A stretch of DNA of 64,000 nucleotides, taken from assembly GCF_012933365.1 (NCBI RefSeq), contig NZ_JABBVZ010000004.1, positions 1 through 64,000 on the forward strand, written 5' to 3'. The notes beneath the pieces are model-generated. The model had not been told where the DNA came from, did not search any database, and was given only the letters and a program-made list of their open reading frames with translations. The DNA is from Sulfobacillus harzensis (GTDB lineage: Bacteria > Bacillota > Sulfobacillia > Sulfobacillales > Sulfobacillaceae). A program made the position numbers and the translations under genes. Below are positions 42,028-49,737 of this stretch, piece by piece; position 1 is the first letter of the stretch, and the number at the start of each line of letters is the position of its first letter.

Positions 42028-42055
42028 TTGTGAAGCGACGGCGGTTTGCTATCAT
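42028..42055 (+). promoter_or_regulatory. SigA promoter of the flavoprotein reductase gene
   Basis: TTGTGA (42028-42033), 16 bases, TATCAT (42050-42055) preceded by TGC, giving an extended -10. The GTG start at 42080 is 25 bases downstream. Confidence 0.5.
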
Positions 42056-42079
42056 AGGAATACGAACGGAGGGAATGGC

Positions 42080-43090
42080 GTGGAGGCAACAGATATCATT
42101 GTCATTGGTGGAGGTCCGGTGGGATTGTTTGCAGCCACCATGGCTAAGCTGCATGGCATGAGCTGCACGGTCATTGAAAGCTTGCCGGAATTAGGCGGTC
42201 AGTTGTATGCTCTCTACCCCGAGAAGCCCATCTATGATGTCGCGGGATTCTATGGCATTACGGGCAAGGATCTGGCACTGCGGCTGATTGAACAGGCGGA
42301 TCATTTCTCGCCTCATTTTGTGCTGGGCGAGTCGGTGCAATCGATTGCCGCAGAGGAGCAGCCGGACGGTCCCCTCGTCTATCAGGTGACGACCGGCAAC
42401 AACACGTTTTGGGCTCGGGCCATTCTGGTCACGGTCGGAATTGGGGCGTTCATTCCCCGCAAGCTGCCTGCCCAAGGAGCCGATCGCTTTGAAGACCATG
42501 GCGTCTATTACCTTATGCCTCCTTTAGACCATTTTCGGGGACGTCGGGTGCTGGTCGTCGGCGGCGGCGACACGGCGCTGGATTGGACCCTGGCTATTGC
42601 CCCGAGGGCGCAGCATGTGACCTTGATTCATCGCCGTACGCAATTTCGCGGTCAAGAGGAAAGCATCCGCTTAATCTATGAGTCGCCCGTCATCAGCGTG
42701 AAAACGCCGTATGAGCTGGTTTCCGTCGAAGGACAGGACGCAATCGAGGCGGTCACGGTGAAAGAGTCGCAAAGCGGCGCAGAAGAGCGTTGGGAAATGG
42801 ACGATGTCGTGGGCGGCCTTGGTTTTCTCCCCTCGCTGGGTCCCGTGAAAACCTGGGGCTTGGATCTGGACGGCAACACCATTCGCGTCGACCCGTCGTC
42901 CATGGCCACCAACTTCCCAGGCGTCTATGCCGCCGGCGATGTGGCCCAATATCCAGGCAAAGTGAAGCTCATCGCCACCGGCTTTGGCGAGATTGGCATC
43001 GCCATCAACCACATCCGAACGTATTTGGATCCGTCCAAGCGCGGCCATCTGCCCCATAGCACCAACCTCAAAAACATTCCCAAGGTTTAG
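42080..43090 (+). CDS. Ferredoxin-NADP reductase type 2 (YumC-like thioredoxin-reductase fold)
   Basis: A 336-residue flavoprotein. It has the FAD motif DIIVIGGGPVGLFAATMAKLHGM, the segment LPELGGQLYALYPEKPIYDVAGF typical of YumC-type ferredoxin/flavodoxin-NADP reductases, the NADP motif VLVVGGGDTALDW, and YAAGDVAQYPGKVKLIATGFGE. The CxxC redox pair of true thioredoxin reductases is absent, as expected for this group. GTG start at 42080 with GGAGGG seven bases upstream. Divergent from the hpa operon; its stop overlaps that of the ECF fusion by four bases. It could provide reduced ferredoxin or serve general NADPH chemistry. Confidence 0.9.
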   Translation: MEATDIIVIGGGPVGLFAATMAKLHGMSCTVIESLPELGGQLYALYPEKPIYDVAGFYGITGKDLALRLIEQADHFSPHFVLGESVQSIAAEEQPDGPLVYQVTTGNNTFWARAILVTVGIGAFIPRKLPAQGADRFEDHGVYYLMPPLDHFRGRRVLVVGGGDTALDWTLAIAPRAQHVTLIHRRTQFRGQEESIRLIYESPVISVKTPYELVSVEGQDAIEAVTVKESQSGAEERWEMDDVVGGLGFLPSLGPVKTWGLDLDGNTIRVDPSSMATNFPGVYAAGDVAQYPGKVKLIATGFGEIGIAINHIRTYLDPSKRGHLPHSTNLKNIPKV

Positions 43091-45372
43091 TGCCATAACG
43101 CCGCCGCAGTCAGTCCCACCACGACGACAAGAAACAGGGCGTCGCGCCAACCGGATGGCGACGCCCGATAGTAACTGCGGGCGTCAGACGCCTCGGTGAC
43201 GCGGCCGACAAATCCCCGGGCTTCCATAGCGATGGCCACCCGTTCGGAGAGGCGCACGGCATCGCTGAGAAGCGGCAGAGCATAGGTAACAACACGGATG
43301 AATGAGAAGCGCGCATCCTTCCCGCGAACGCGCCGGGCCAGCCTAAGCTTCTGCCACTCTTCGCGGAATTGGGGAAAGAAGCTCAGCCCCGCCAGCGTTC
43401 CATAGGAAAACTTAGGCGGCACCCGAAACTGCCGCGACAGACTCTTGACCAAGTCGACCAAGTCGACCGTGGAGACAAACAGAATGCCAAAAGCCACCGC
43501 CGCCAGCATGCGCGTTCCCAAAACCAGCCCTTTCATGAAGCCCGGAAACGAGAGGCGGTACCACAGCACGTGGACCACCGAGGTGTTAGGCCCCACGGCC
43601 GCATAGGCGGTCATCATCCAGACATAGATGGCGAAAAAGATCGCGAATGGCAAGATTCGGCGAGCCGTCCCAACGACACCGAGACCGGAGAAGAAAAGCA
43701 TCAACGCCACCGGCAAGACGGCGAGCGGAATGGCTTGGCGGAGGGTTCCCGCCGAAGCCCCGAGACCCACGGCAATAAAGACCGCAACCAACTTCCAGGC
43801 AGGATTGAGACGGCCCAAGAGGCTGGATCGGGTGCGCCCAGTCCAAGCTGCGAATACCGCCGGCCGCTCCGGATGGACCGCCTCAGGCTGAGATTCCTGT
43901 CCCGGGGCGAGCCGCGCGGCTCGCAGCACGTCCAGGTTTTGCATCAGCGCCTGTGGCGCCCCGTCAAAAATGACGCGGCCCGCAGAAATAGCGACCACGC
44001 GCGTCGCATAACGGCGGACGAGATCCATGTCGTGGGTAGAAATAACCACCGCCGCCCCGTGAACCCGGCGCTCCTCCAACCGCTCCATGATAATCCGGCG
44101 GGTGCGGGCATCCTGGCCAAAGGTGGGTTCGTCCAAACAATACAGGCGGCGCGGCCGCTGCACCATGACCGCCACCGACAATCGGCGCTTCTGCCCTTGG
44201 CTCAGACTGTAGGGACTTTCGTGCTCATGGCCCGACAGGTGAAATTCGTCCAATAACGTTTGGACATCGGCGGGTACCGATCCCTCCACGTAGCGATTCG
44301 CCAACTCGTCGACTACCCGCTCAAAGATAAATTGGTGTTCCGGGTTCTGAAATCCGAAACCCGTCTGCGCCGACGGCGGGCGGCGAACGATCCCCGATTG
44401 GGGCTTCATCAATCCCGCCATGACCTTCAAGACGGTTGACTTGCCCGCCCCATTGGGTCCAACCAGCGCCACCAATTCACCCGGCTGCACCGTCAACGAC
44501 AAATCCTCCAGCACCCACGGCGCGCGGCGGTGATACCGTGCGGCCACCCCCACCAGTTCAATCGCCGAGGTTCCGTTGGAAACGGCCGCAGAGGACACCG
44601 GCTGCTTGACCGCATCCGCTTCAATGAGGCCTTGGTCAATAAACCAGGCCCGTTCCTCGGCCATGACGGCCGCTGTCGGTCCCACCCGGTGGATGGTTCC
44701 ATCGCGATTAAACAGCAACATGGTGGGAATCCGCTCTACAAGTTCTCCAAACTTGTGCTCAATGACCACCACGGTGGTTCCCTCATCGATTAACCGCTCG
44801 ATTTGGTCAAAAACTGCCGCCGTGGCTGCGGGATCGAGATTCGCCGTCGGCTCATCCAAAATGAGCATTTCCGGATGCAGTGCCAACGCGGCCGCCAATG
44901 CCAGCTTCTGCTTATTGCCTCCGGAGAGCGTATGATGTTCCATTTCTCGATCGGCGTCGAGTCCCGCATCGTTCAGTGCCGCTTGGATGCGGGCATCCAT
45001 CAGCACCGGGTCCACTCCCATGTTTTCCAATCCGAAGGCGATTTCCTCGCCCACCCGAATCTGGCAAAATTGCGACTCTGGGTCTTGAAACACGTATCCG
45101 ATGGCACCCGGCCGCGCCAAGGACGGGTGTCGCCACACCCGTCCCTCCACGTGTGCTTCCACGGTCCCCGGGATGAGTCCCGCAGCCAACAAGGCCCAGG
45201 TGGATTTGCCACAGCCGCTTGGTCCCACAACCAACAGCGCCTGCCCACGCTTCACGTCCCCGTGAATCCCCTTAAGTACTTGGCGATCGCCAAAGGACAC
45301 CGACACGTCTTCGAACGCCAAAAGCTCTGTGTCGGTCCCGGCTCCCGTCGCCTTTTCCGGTGGCAACAGCAT
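43087..45372 (-). CDS. ECF transporter fusion: ATPase-ATPase-EcfT (YkoD-YkoC type)
   Basis: A 761-residue fusion of three ECF transporter modules. ATPase 1 (about 15-245) has GPSGCGKST, TLSGGNKQKLALA and MLILDEPTANLD. ATPase 2 (about 270-485) has GPNGAGKST, SLSQGQKRRLSVA and RLYCLDEPTFGQD. The C-terminal 240 residues form the membrane T component (about five helices) with coupling helices LARRVRG and MEARGF. In Bacillus the same modules are YkoD (two ATPases) and YkoC (T). Here all energising parts are one polypeptide. Its ATG overlaps the YkoE stop (TGATG), so synthesis is coupled. Control comes from the TPP riboswitch upstream of ykoE. It powers uptake of a thiamine precursor. Confidence 0.93.
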   Translation of the reverse strand: MLLPPEKATGAGTDTELLAFEDVSVSFGDRQVLKGIHGDVKRGQALLVVGPSGCGKSTWALLAAGLIPGTVEAHVEGRVWRHPSLARPGAIGYVFQDPESQFCQIRVGEEIAFGLENMGVDPVLMDARIQAALNDAGLDADREMEHHTLSGGNKQKLALAAALALHPEMLILDEPTANLDPAATAAVFDQIERLIDEGTTVVVIEHKFGELVERIPTMLLFNRDGTIHRVGPTAAVMAEERAWFIDQGLIEADAVKQPVSSAAVSNGTSAIELVGVAARYHRRAPWVLEDLSLTVQPGELVALVGPNGAGKSTVLKVMAGLMKPQSGIVRRPPSAQTGFGFQNPEHQFIFERVVDELANRYVEGSVPADVQTLLDEFHLSGHEHESPYSLSQGQKRRLSVAVMVQRPRRLYCLDEPTFGQDARTRRIIMERLEERRVHGAAVVISTHDMDLVRRYATRVVAISAGRVIFDGAPQALMQNLDVLRAARLAPGQESQPEAVHPERPAVFAAWTGRTRSSLLGRLNPAWKLVAVFIAVGLGASAGTLRQAIPLAVLPVALMLFFSGLGVVGTARRILPFAIFFAIYVWMMTAYAAVGPNTSVVHVLWYRLSFPGFMKGLVLGTRMLAAVAFGILFVSTVDLVDLVKSLSRQFRVPPKFSYGTLAGLSFFPQFREEWQKLRLARRVRGKDARFSFIRVVTYALPLLSDAVRLSERVAIAMEARGFVGRVTEASDARSYYRASPSGWRDALFLVVVVGLTAAALWH

Positions 45373-45941
45373 CAGGATGCCCGGCGCTCCGGCTCACGGC
45401 TGATGGGAAAGTTTTGCAGCACACCAGTCCGCTTGAGTCCCCGTCCCACAACATAAGACAACAATCCGGCCAGCACGGCGCCGCTCACCATGGTCACCAC
45501 CAGGTAGCCCACTTGGACGCCGGGCGTGTATTGATTCACACCATAATAGAAGTAGGAGTAGATGTAGTTCCCAATGCCGCCGAGCGCTGTCGCCAGCAAC
45601 AGCCAGCTCAGGTTCCAGCGTCGGTACCCCCCCAAGAGAAACCCCAATTCAATGCCCAGCCCTTGCGCTATCCCGATGGTAAAGGCTTGAATGCCATACG
45701 GGCTTCCCAGTGCAAATTCCATGAAGCCGCCGATGGCTTCAGCCAGCAGCGCAGCGCCCGGACGGCGAATAATGAAGGGGACGATGCCTCCGGCAATCCA
45801 CCACAATCCGTTAAAACCGGCGGCAGCGACGGGATTGGCAATCGGCACTGCCTTAAACAAGAAGTCCCAACCTAGATAAATGGCGCCGCAAATGGCAGAA
45901 AATACGGCAGTCAAGACAATATCGCGCGTTTTCCACTGCAT
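45372..45941 (-). CDS. ykoE: ECF transporter S component, YkoE-type (HMP/thiamine)
   Basis: A protein of about 189 residues with five to six hydrophobic helices. The sequence fits YkoE: WKTRDIVLTAVFSAICGAIYLGWDFL, NGLWWIAGGIVPFIIRRPGAALLAE and GYRRWNLSWLLLATALGG. It binds hydroxymethylpyrimidine or thiamine and couples to the ATPase/T fusion downstream. ATG 45941 has AAGGAGG nine bases upstream; the frame remains open to 45992 but those codons fall in the riboswitch expression platform. The YkoF partner found in Bacillus is not seen here. Confidence 0.9.
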   Translation of the reverse strand: MQWKTRDIVLTAVFSAICGAIYLGWDFLFKAVPIANPVAAAGFNGLWWIAGGIVPFIIRRPGAALLAEAIGGFMEFALGSPYGIQAFTIGIAQGLGIELGFLLGGYRRWNLSWLLLATALGGIGNYIYSYFYYGVNQYTPGVQVGYLVVTMVSGAVLAGLLSYVVGRGLKRTGVLQNFPISREPERRAS

Positions 45942-45998
45942 AATGACCGGCCTCCTTAACAGAAAAACCCATCCCCTGGCCGGCCAGCACAAGAGAAT
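45942..45998 (-). promoter_or_regulatory. TPP riboswitch expression platform, likely SD-sequestering
   Basis: Between the aptamer and the ykoE start the minus strand has CTGGCCGGCCAG, then a T-run, then AAGGAGGCCGG. CCGGCC in the first can pair with GGCCGG in the second, which would bury the ribosome binding site. CTGGCCGGCCAG with the following T-rich run could instead form a small terminator. Not folded by computation. Confidence 0.4.
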
Positions 45999-46092
45999 GG
46001 GGTGTCGAATTCGGCACTTTCTCCCGCTGGCATTATCCAGGTCGAGTTCTAAGGGTTAACGACTTTGCGTTTCTCAGCCCCAAGGGCACCCC
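45999..46092 (-). ncRNA. TPP riboswitch (THI element)
   Basis: On the minus strand: GGGGTGCCC, GGGGCTGAGA, then the conserved ACCCTT and GAACTCGACCTGGATAATGCC, ending GCGGGAGAAAGTG. P1 pairs 46087-46092 with 45999-46004. CTGAGA and CTGGATAATGCCAGCG are the invariant thiamine pyrophosphate-binding blocks. It controls ykoE and the coupled ECF fusion; high TPP should reduce expression. Confidence 0.95.
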
Positions 46093-46171
46093 TAGCGCCA
46101 CAGATGGTAGTCAAGCCTCTAAATTTCTACAATCCCGATTATAGTACCACCGCTTTCGCGATCGGTAAACC

Positions 46172-46936
46172 TTAGCTCCGCATCGCCTCCGGAAAGAAGT
46201 GCATCTGCATGCTGGCGAGCAACTTGAAGGCCTCGGCCTTTCCCGGGCGGTTGGCATCAATCTGTTCATGGTAGAGCTGCTCCGCTTCGGCGCCGAAGTA
46301 TGCCGACAGCATGGGCCACAGTGGTGTGTCAAACTGGGAGCGATGGGCCTGTAAGGCCGCTAATTTGCTCTCCCAAGTCTCGGTAACATCGACAAACACA
46401 TTGGGCCATGCCGACCCGTAAAAGGCAATTTGCGGCACCTCATAGGGGTCCCCCTGCCCTTTCAACACCACCCCGTTCTTGGCATAAATCAACGCCGCTG
46501 CGACAGCCCGCCCCGTCTTGACGTGATCCGGGTGACTCTCGTACGGCGCCCACGGGTCGACTGTCATCACCAGCGCCGGGCGAAACTGGCGCAATATGGG
46601 CACCAACGTCAGCATCAGATCCCGTTCACTCCAACTGCCCCCATCTTCAAACCCGAGATTGTAGCTGCCCTCCACGCCAAGAATGGCCGAAGCCTGTTGG
46701 CGTTCCGCCATGCGAATCCGAACCATATCCTCGGCCGTGACGCTGGGATCCTCCGATCCGGCCCGTCCATCCGTGGCTGTGAAATAGACGACATGACAGC
46801 CTCGTTCCGTCAGCTTTTTGATGGTGCCGCCCGCTCCCACTTCGTTATCGTCAGGATGCGGTTCGACTACCAGCGCCGACGGCACATCCAGCATATCCGG
46901 CAAGTTGAGCAGCGCGCGAATTTGTTCCGATGTCAT
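46172..46936 (-). CDS. PIG-L (LmbE) family deacetylase
   Basis: A protein of about 254 residues in the LmbE/PIG-L zinc deacetylase family: VVEPHPDDNEVGAGGTI holds the (A/E)HPDD motif, and ESHPDHVKTGRAVAAAL supplies the third metal His. The family deacetylates N-acetylglucosamine-linked molecules, including the BshB step of bacillithiol and the MshB/Mca steps of mycothiol. EPHPDDNE instead of AHPDDE is a mild deviation. GGGAGG lies upstream of the ATG at 46936. It follows the DUF423 gene with a gap of 31 bases. The substrate cannot be decided. Confidence 0.87.
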   Translation of the reverse strand: MTSEQIRALLNLPDMLDVPSALVVEPHPDDNEVGAGGTIKKLTERGCHVVYFTATDGRAGSEDPSVTAEDMVRIRMAERQQASAILGVEGSYNLGFEDGGSWSERDLMLTLVPILRQFRPALVMTVDPWAPYESHPDHVKTGRAVAAALIYAKNGVVLKGQGDPYEVPQIAFYGSAWPNVFVDVTETWESKLAALQAHRSQFDTPLWPMLSAYFGAEAEQLYHEQIDANRPGKAEAFKLLASMQMHFFPEAMRS

Positions 46937-46967
46937 TCTTCTTGAACCTCCCTCATATTCGCCTCGT

Positions 46968-47327
46968 CTACCGCCAGGCGGACACCACAAGCCACGCCCA
47001 GCCGCTCAAGAATGCAAGCCCCCCCAACGGGGTCAAAACCCCAATGGCGCGCGGCATCCGCTGCCAAACCAGCAGATAGAGACTCCCGGAAAAGAGCAAA
47101 ATCCCGACGAAAAAGAGCCACCCGGCCGTCGCAGCACTGGCCAGCCGCTCGGCCAAAAGGGCCGCCACCAGCATACCCACGGCATGCACGAGATGGTACT
47201 GCACCCCGGTCTGAAACGACTTCAACCGCTCAGCGGGAACCCGACTCGCTAGCGCATGGGCGCCAAAGGCTCCCAGCCCGACGGCCAAAAACGCCATCAG
47301 CGCGCCAATCGCCTCTAGCCCTCTCAT
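46968..47327 (-). CDS. DUF423 membrane protein
   Basis: A protein of about 119 residues with four hydrophobic helices and the DUF423 signature GLGAFGAHALASRVPAERLKSFQTGVQYHLVHAVGML. Later RAIGVLTPLGGLAFLSGW is also conserved. The family is widespread and uncharacterised. The ATG at 47327 forms an ATGA overlap with the galE stop, so it is coupled to galE. Position between galE and the PIG-L gene gives no specific clue. Confidence 0.9.
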   Translation of the reverse strand: MRGLEAIGALMAFLAVGLGAFGAHALASRVPAERLKSFQTGVQYHLVHAVGMLVAALLAERLASAATAGWLFFVGILLFSGSLYLLVWQRMPRAIGVLTPLGGLAFLSGWAWLVVSAWR

Positions 47328-48286
47328 CGACTTAGCGCTCCCTGCCACGCCTCCCGTACCAGCCGTTCGGGGTCAGAATGCTGGGGACGCCAAGCCAAGA
47401 GCCTCTGGGCCTTGGCGATGGAGGCCACCAGCACAGGAGGATCGCCCGCCCGACGTCCCACCACGCGGGGCTCGGGCATGTCTTCAACCACGGCACGAAA
47501 CGCCTGCACCATCTCCCCAACCGACATCCCGCGGCCGGAACCCAGATTGATGACGGTCGGCTCGCCCCCTTCCGCCAAGTACTCCAAGGCGGCCAAATGA
47601 GCCGACACCAAATCCACAATGTGAATGTAGTCGCGCACCGCCGTGCCATCCCGGGTGGGATAGTCGTCGCCATAAATCACCGGCGGCTCCCCCGTCGCTA
47701 GAAAACGGGCCACACGGGGGAGTAAATGCGTTTCGGGATCGTGATTTTCCCGCACCACCCCATCCGTACCGGCGGCATTGAAATACCGAAGTGCCACGTA
47801 GGGAAGGCCATAAGCCGCATGATAGGCGGCTAATATTTCCTCGAATTGCTTCTTGGTGACCCCATAGGGGCTCTCGGGCCGAAGCGGAGCTTCCTCCCCT
47901 ATCGGGGCTTTTTCCGGCGTACCATACACGGCTGCCGAGGAAGAAAAAATGATGGGCACCGAGCCCAAAAAATCTCGCAGATGATTCAGCATACCTAAAC
48001 CCGCCACGATGTTGTCGTCGAAATAGCGGGCCGGTTCCATCACCGACTCGCCGACTTGAATCAATCCCGCGCAGTGAAAAATGGCGCGAACGTCCTGGCC
48101 CTGGAACTGGCGCCATACTTCCGGGTCGCGGATATCCCCCTGAATCACGGGAATGCCTTGCACTTGCGGCCTGATGGCCCGTCGGTCGATGATGACCGGC
48201 CGCCCCCCGCGCGCGCTAATCTCACGGGCAATGGACTGACCGATATAACCCAGCCCGCCGGTTACGACACTTATCCCGCGATGCAC
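47324..48286 (-). CDS. galE: UDP-glucose 4-epimerase
   Basis: An extended SDR protein of about 320 residues: VVTGGLGYIGQSIAREI for NAD, SSSAAVYGTPEKAPIGE, and the YxxxK pair in SPYGVTKKQFEE (Tyr and Lys). GTAVRDYIHIVDLVSAHLAAL and NLGSGRGMSVGEMVQAF follow as in GalE. It interconverts UDP-glucose and UDP-galactose for envelope polysaccharide. GTG at 48286 has GAGGTGAGG upstream; GTG at 48295 is an alternative. Downstream it is coupled to the DUF423 gene. Relatives such as UDP-GlcNAc epimerases cannot be excluded. Confidence 0.9.
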   Translation of the reverse strand: MHRGISVVTGGLGYIGQSIAREISARGGRPVIIDRRAIRPQVQGIPVIQGDIRDPEVWRQFQGQDVRAIFHCAGLIQVGESVMEPARYFDDNIVAGLGMLNHLRDFLGSVPIIFSSSAAVYGTPEKAPIGEEAPLRPESPYGVTKKQFEEILAAYHAAYGLPYVALRYFNAAGTDGVVRENHDPETHLLPRVARFLATGEPPVIYGDDYPTRDGTAVRDYIHIVDLVSAHLAALEYLAEGGEPTVINLGSGRGMSVGEMVQAFRAVVEDMPEPRVVGRRAGDPPVLVASIAKAQRLLAWRPQHSDPERLVREAWQGALSR

Positions 48287-48340
48287 GTCCCTCACCTCTC
48301 TGCTACCTTAGCAGAAGGCGTGCGGCCACACAATTCAATC

Positions 48341-48970
48341 TCACACGCCCCAATTGCTCAAAAAGTGCAACAGAAAGGGCGAGGCATAGCTTTCCAGTGC
48401 GGTTCCCACCAGCGTGACCGCGGCCATCACCACCACCAGTCCGGTAAAGAAGGCAAAACCTCGTGCTAATTCTACGCCCTCTTGCCGTCTTTTCGGGGAA
48501 ATTAAATCCCACGAGAAGCCCAAGGCCACCGATGCCGCAATCACCAATGCGGGAAGAACAAAGATATTGGTCAAACCGATGGTAGCCAGTCCCACCCCCG
48601 CTCCTTGCCACTGCATCGCGGTCACTAAAAATGCGGAGGCAAAGCCCAGCACGAAGCCACGGAAAAACACAATCACCATCACCAGGGGCATACCAGCGAC
48701 CGAAACGCCCAACAAATAGAGTAGACCGAGCACCTTCAGATTGTCGGCCAGAGCTTGGCGAAAAATGTGATGATAGGTGGGCGCTTGAGCCTCTAGGTTG
48801 AGGAAGCGGCGAAGGTATCCGAGGAGTGACAACTTGTCGGCCATGGACAACGTGCCCACCGCCAACACTCCGAACAGTATCCCCACTAAAAGAGTGGCGA
48901 GCGCGATGTAGAGCTGGGGCGTATAGCGTCCGAAGTGCTGCTGGATGCGGTTTCCGGGCGCAGTAATCAT
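48341..48970 (-). CDS. spoIIM: Stage II sporulation protein M
   Basis: A 209-residue membrane protein with five to six helices. Conserved parts: FRQALADNLKVLGLLYLLGVSVAGMPLVMVIVFFRGFVLGFASAFL and the C-terminal SWDLISPKRRQEG. SpoIIM is part of the SpoIID-SpoIIM-SpoIIP engulfment complex in the mother-cell membrane and is made under sigma-E control. GGGGAGGTG lies before the ATG. Downstream of a Nudix gene (gap of 29 bases), an order also common in clostridia. No sigma-E promoter was looked for in detail. Confidence 0.93.
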   Translation of the reverse strand: MITAPGNRIQQHFGRYTPQLYIALATLLVGILFGVLAVGTLSMADKLSLLGYLRRFLNLEAQAPTYHHIFRQALADNLKVLGLLYLLGVSVAGMPLVMVIVFFRGFVLGFASAFLVTAMQWQGAGVGLATIGLTNIFVLPALVIAASVALGFSWDLISPKRRQEGVELARGFAFFTGLVVVMAAVTLVGTALESYASPFLLHFLSNWGV

Positions 48971-48999
48971 GACGCACCTCCTCTAGGGGAGGATATGCG

Positions 49000-49533
49000 T
49001 TATCCGGACAAACTAGACCGGGAAAGCCACCAGAGGCATCCTAGCCACAGAATGCCGTTCTCCACCGAGCCATCGGAAAGCCCTTGACGAACGCGATTCA
49101 AGTCCCATAGCGCCACCGAAATTTCTTCGTCGGGGTCGCCGTGCGCCTCCCCCGGTGTCAACCCGCTGGCATAAAAGAGGTGGATACGCTCCGTACTATA
49201 CCCGGGGCTTGGAAAATACGCACACACCGGCTGCCAATGCTGAGCCGTCCATCCCGTCTCCTCAGCGAGCTCCCGCTGAGCGGCGGCCAAGGGCTCCTCC
49301 CCGGCATCCACCAGTCCCGCTGGCAATTCCCAGAGCGTTTTGCCGACCGCCCAGCGAAACTGCCGGACCACCACCAACTCGCCCTGGGGTGTTTCCGCCA
49401 CTATCGCCACAGCCTCCGGCCGCTCCACCACTTCCCGGGTGGTGGGACCCGACTTCGCCAGCACCGGATCCACGCGAACACTAAGCACCCGTCCTTCAAA
49501 GACGCGAGTCGAATCGCCACGGGGCGTTTCCAT
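49000..49533 (-). CDS. Nudix hydrolase, ADP-ribose pyrophosphatase-like
   Basis: A 177-residue Nudix protein. The Nudix box GLVDAGEEPLAAAQRELAEETGW matches G-x5-E-x7-REUxEExGU exactly. The N-terminal EGRVLSVRVDPVLAKSGPTTREVVERPEAVAIVA and the conserved VVRQFRWAVGKTLWELPAG identify the NudF/YqkG ADP-ribose pyrophosphatase group. It hydrolyses ADP-ribose to AMP and ribose 5-phosphate in the cytoplasm. GGAGG lies upstream of the ATG. The order Nudix then spoIIM recalls Bacillus yqkG near spoIIM. Confidence 0.93.
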   Translation of the reverse strand: METPRGDSTRVFEGRVLSVRVDPVLAKSGPTTREVVERPEAVAIVAETPQGELVVVRQFRWAVGKTLWELPAGLVDAGEEPLAAAQRELAEETGWTAQHWQPVCAYFPSPGYSTERIHLFYASGLTPGEAHGDPDEEISVALWDLNRVRQGLSDGSVENGILWLGCLWWLSRSSLSG

Positions 49534-49605
49534 GTTTAGGCCTCCTCATCCAAGCATAGACTAGCGAAGACAAGGCTAGGATATGCGCAATGAGGAGGCA
49601 AATCA

Positions 49606-49737
49606 ATGCGGCCACCATACGGTTTCGTGAAGATGGGAAGAGCGGCCGAACTCCGGGAATGGATGAAGAGTTGGCCACTCGCTTTAACGCTCAAAGATTA
49701 TCTGAGGTTTGTCCGTCACGGGGGGCAATCCATCTAA
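49606..49737 (+). CDS. Candidate 43-residue small protein
   Basis: A short frame with an excellent ribosome binding site: GAGGAGG, seven bases, ATG at 49606. The product (starts MRPPYGFVKMGRAAELREWM, ends RFVRHGGQSI) is basic and helix-prone, with no signal peptide. The 3' end overlaps, in antisense, the last 47 bases of the Hfq-like gene. No family was recognised. The distance to the divergent Nudix gene is about 70 bases, enough for a promoter. It may be a real small protein or chance. Confidence 0.4.
   Translation: MRPPYGFVKMGRAAELREWMKSWPLALTLKDYLRFVRHGGQSI

Noticed and set aside
41924-42154. Extended N-terminus of the hpa GntR regulator
   Set aside because: The codons run across the promoter, the inverted repeat and the divergent gene's control region; ATG 41923 has a ribosome site and starts at the winged-helix domain.
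43451-43471. Short tandem repeat (ACCAAGTCG twice)
   Set aside because: It encodes part of the T-component helix (VDLVDLV) and is explained by the protein sequence.
49496-49678. 60-codon minus-strand frame with one hydrophobic helix
   Set aside because: It overlaps the start of the Nudix gene, lacks a good ribosome binding site, and competes with the better plus-strand frame at 49606.
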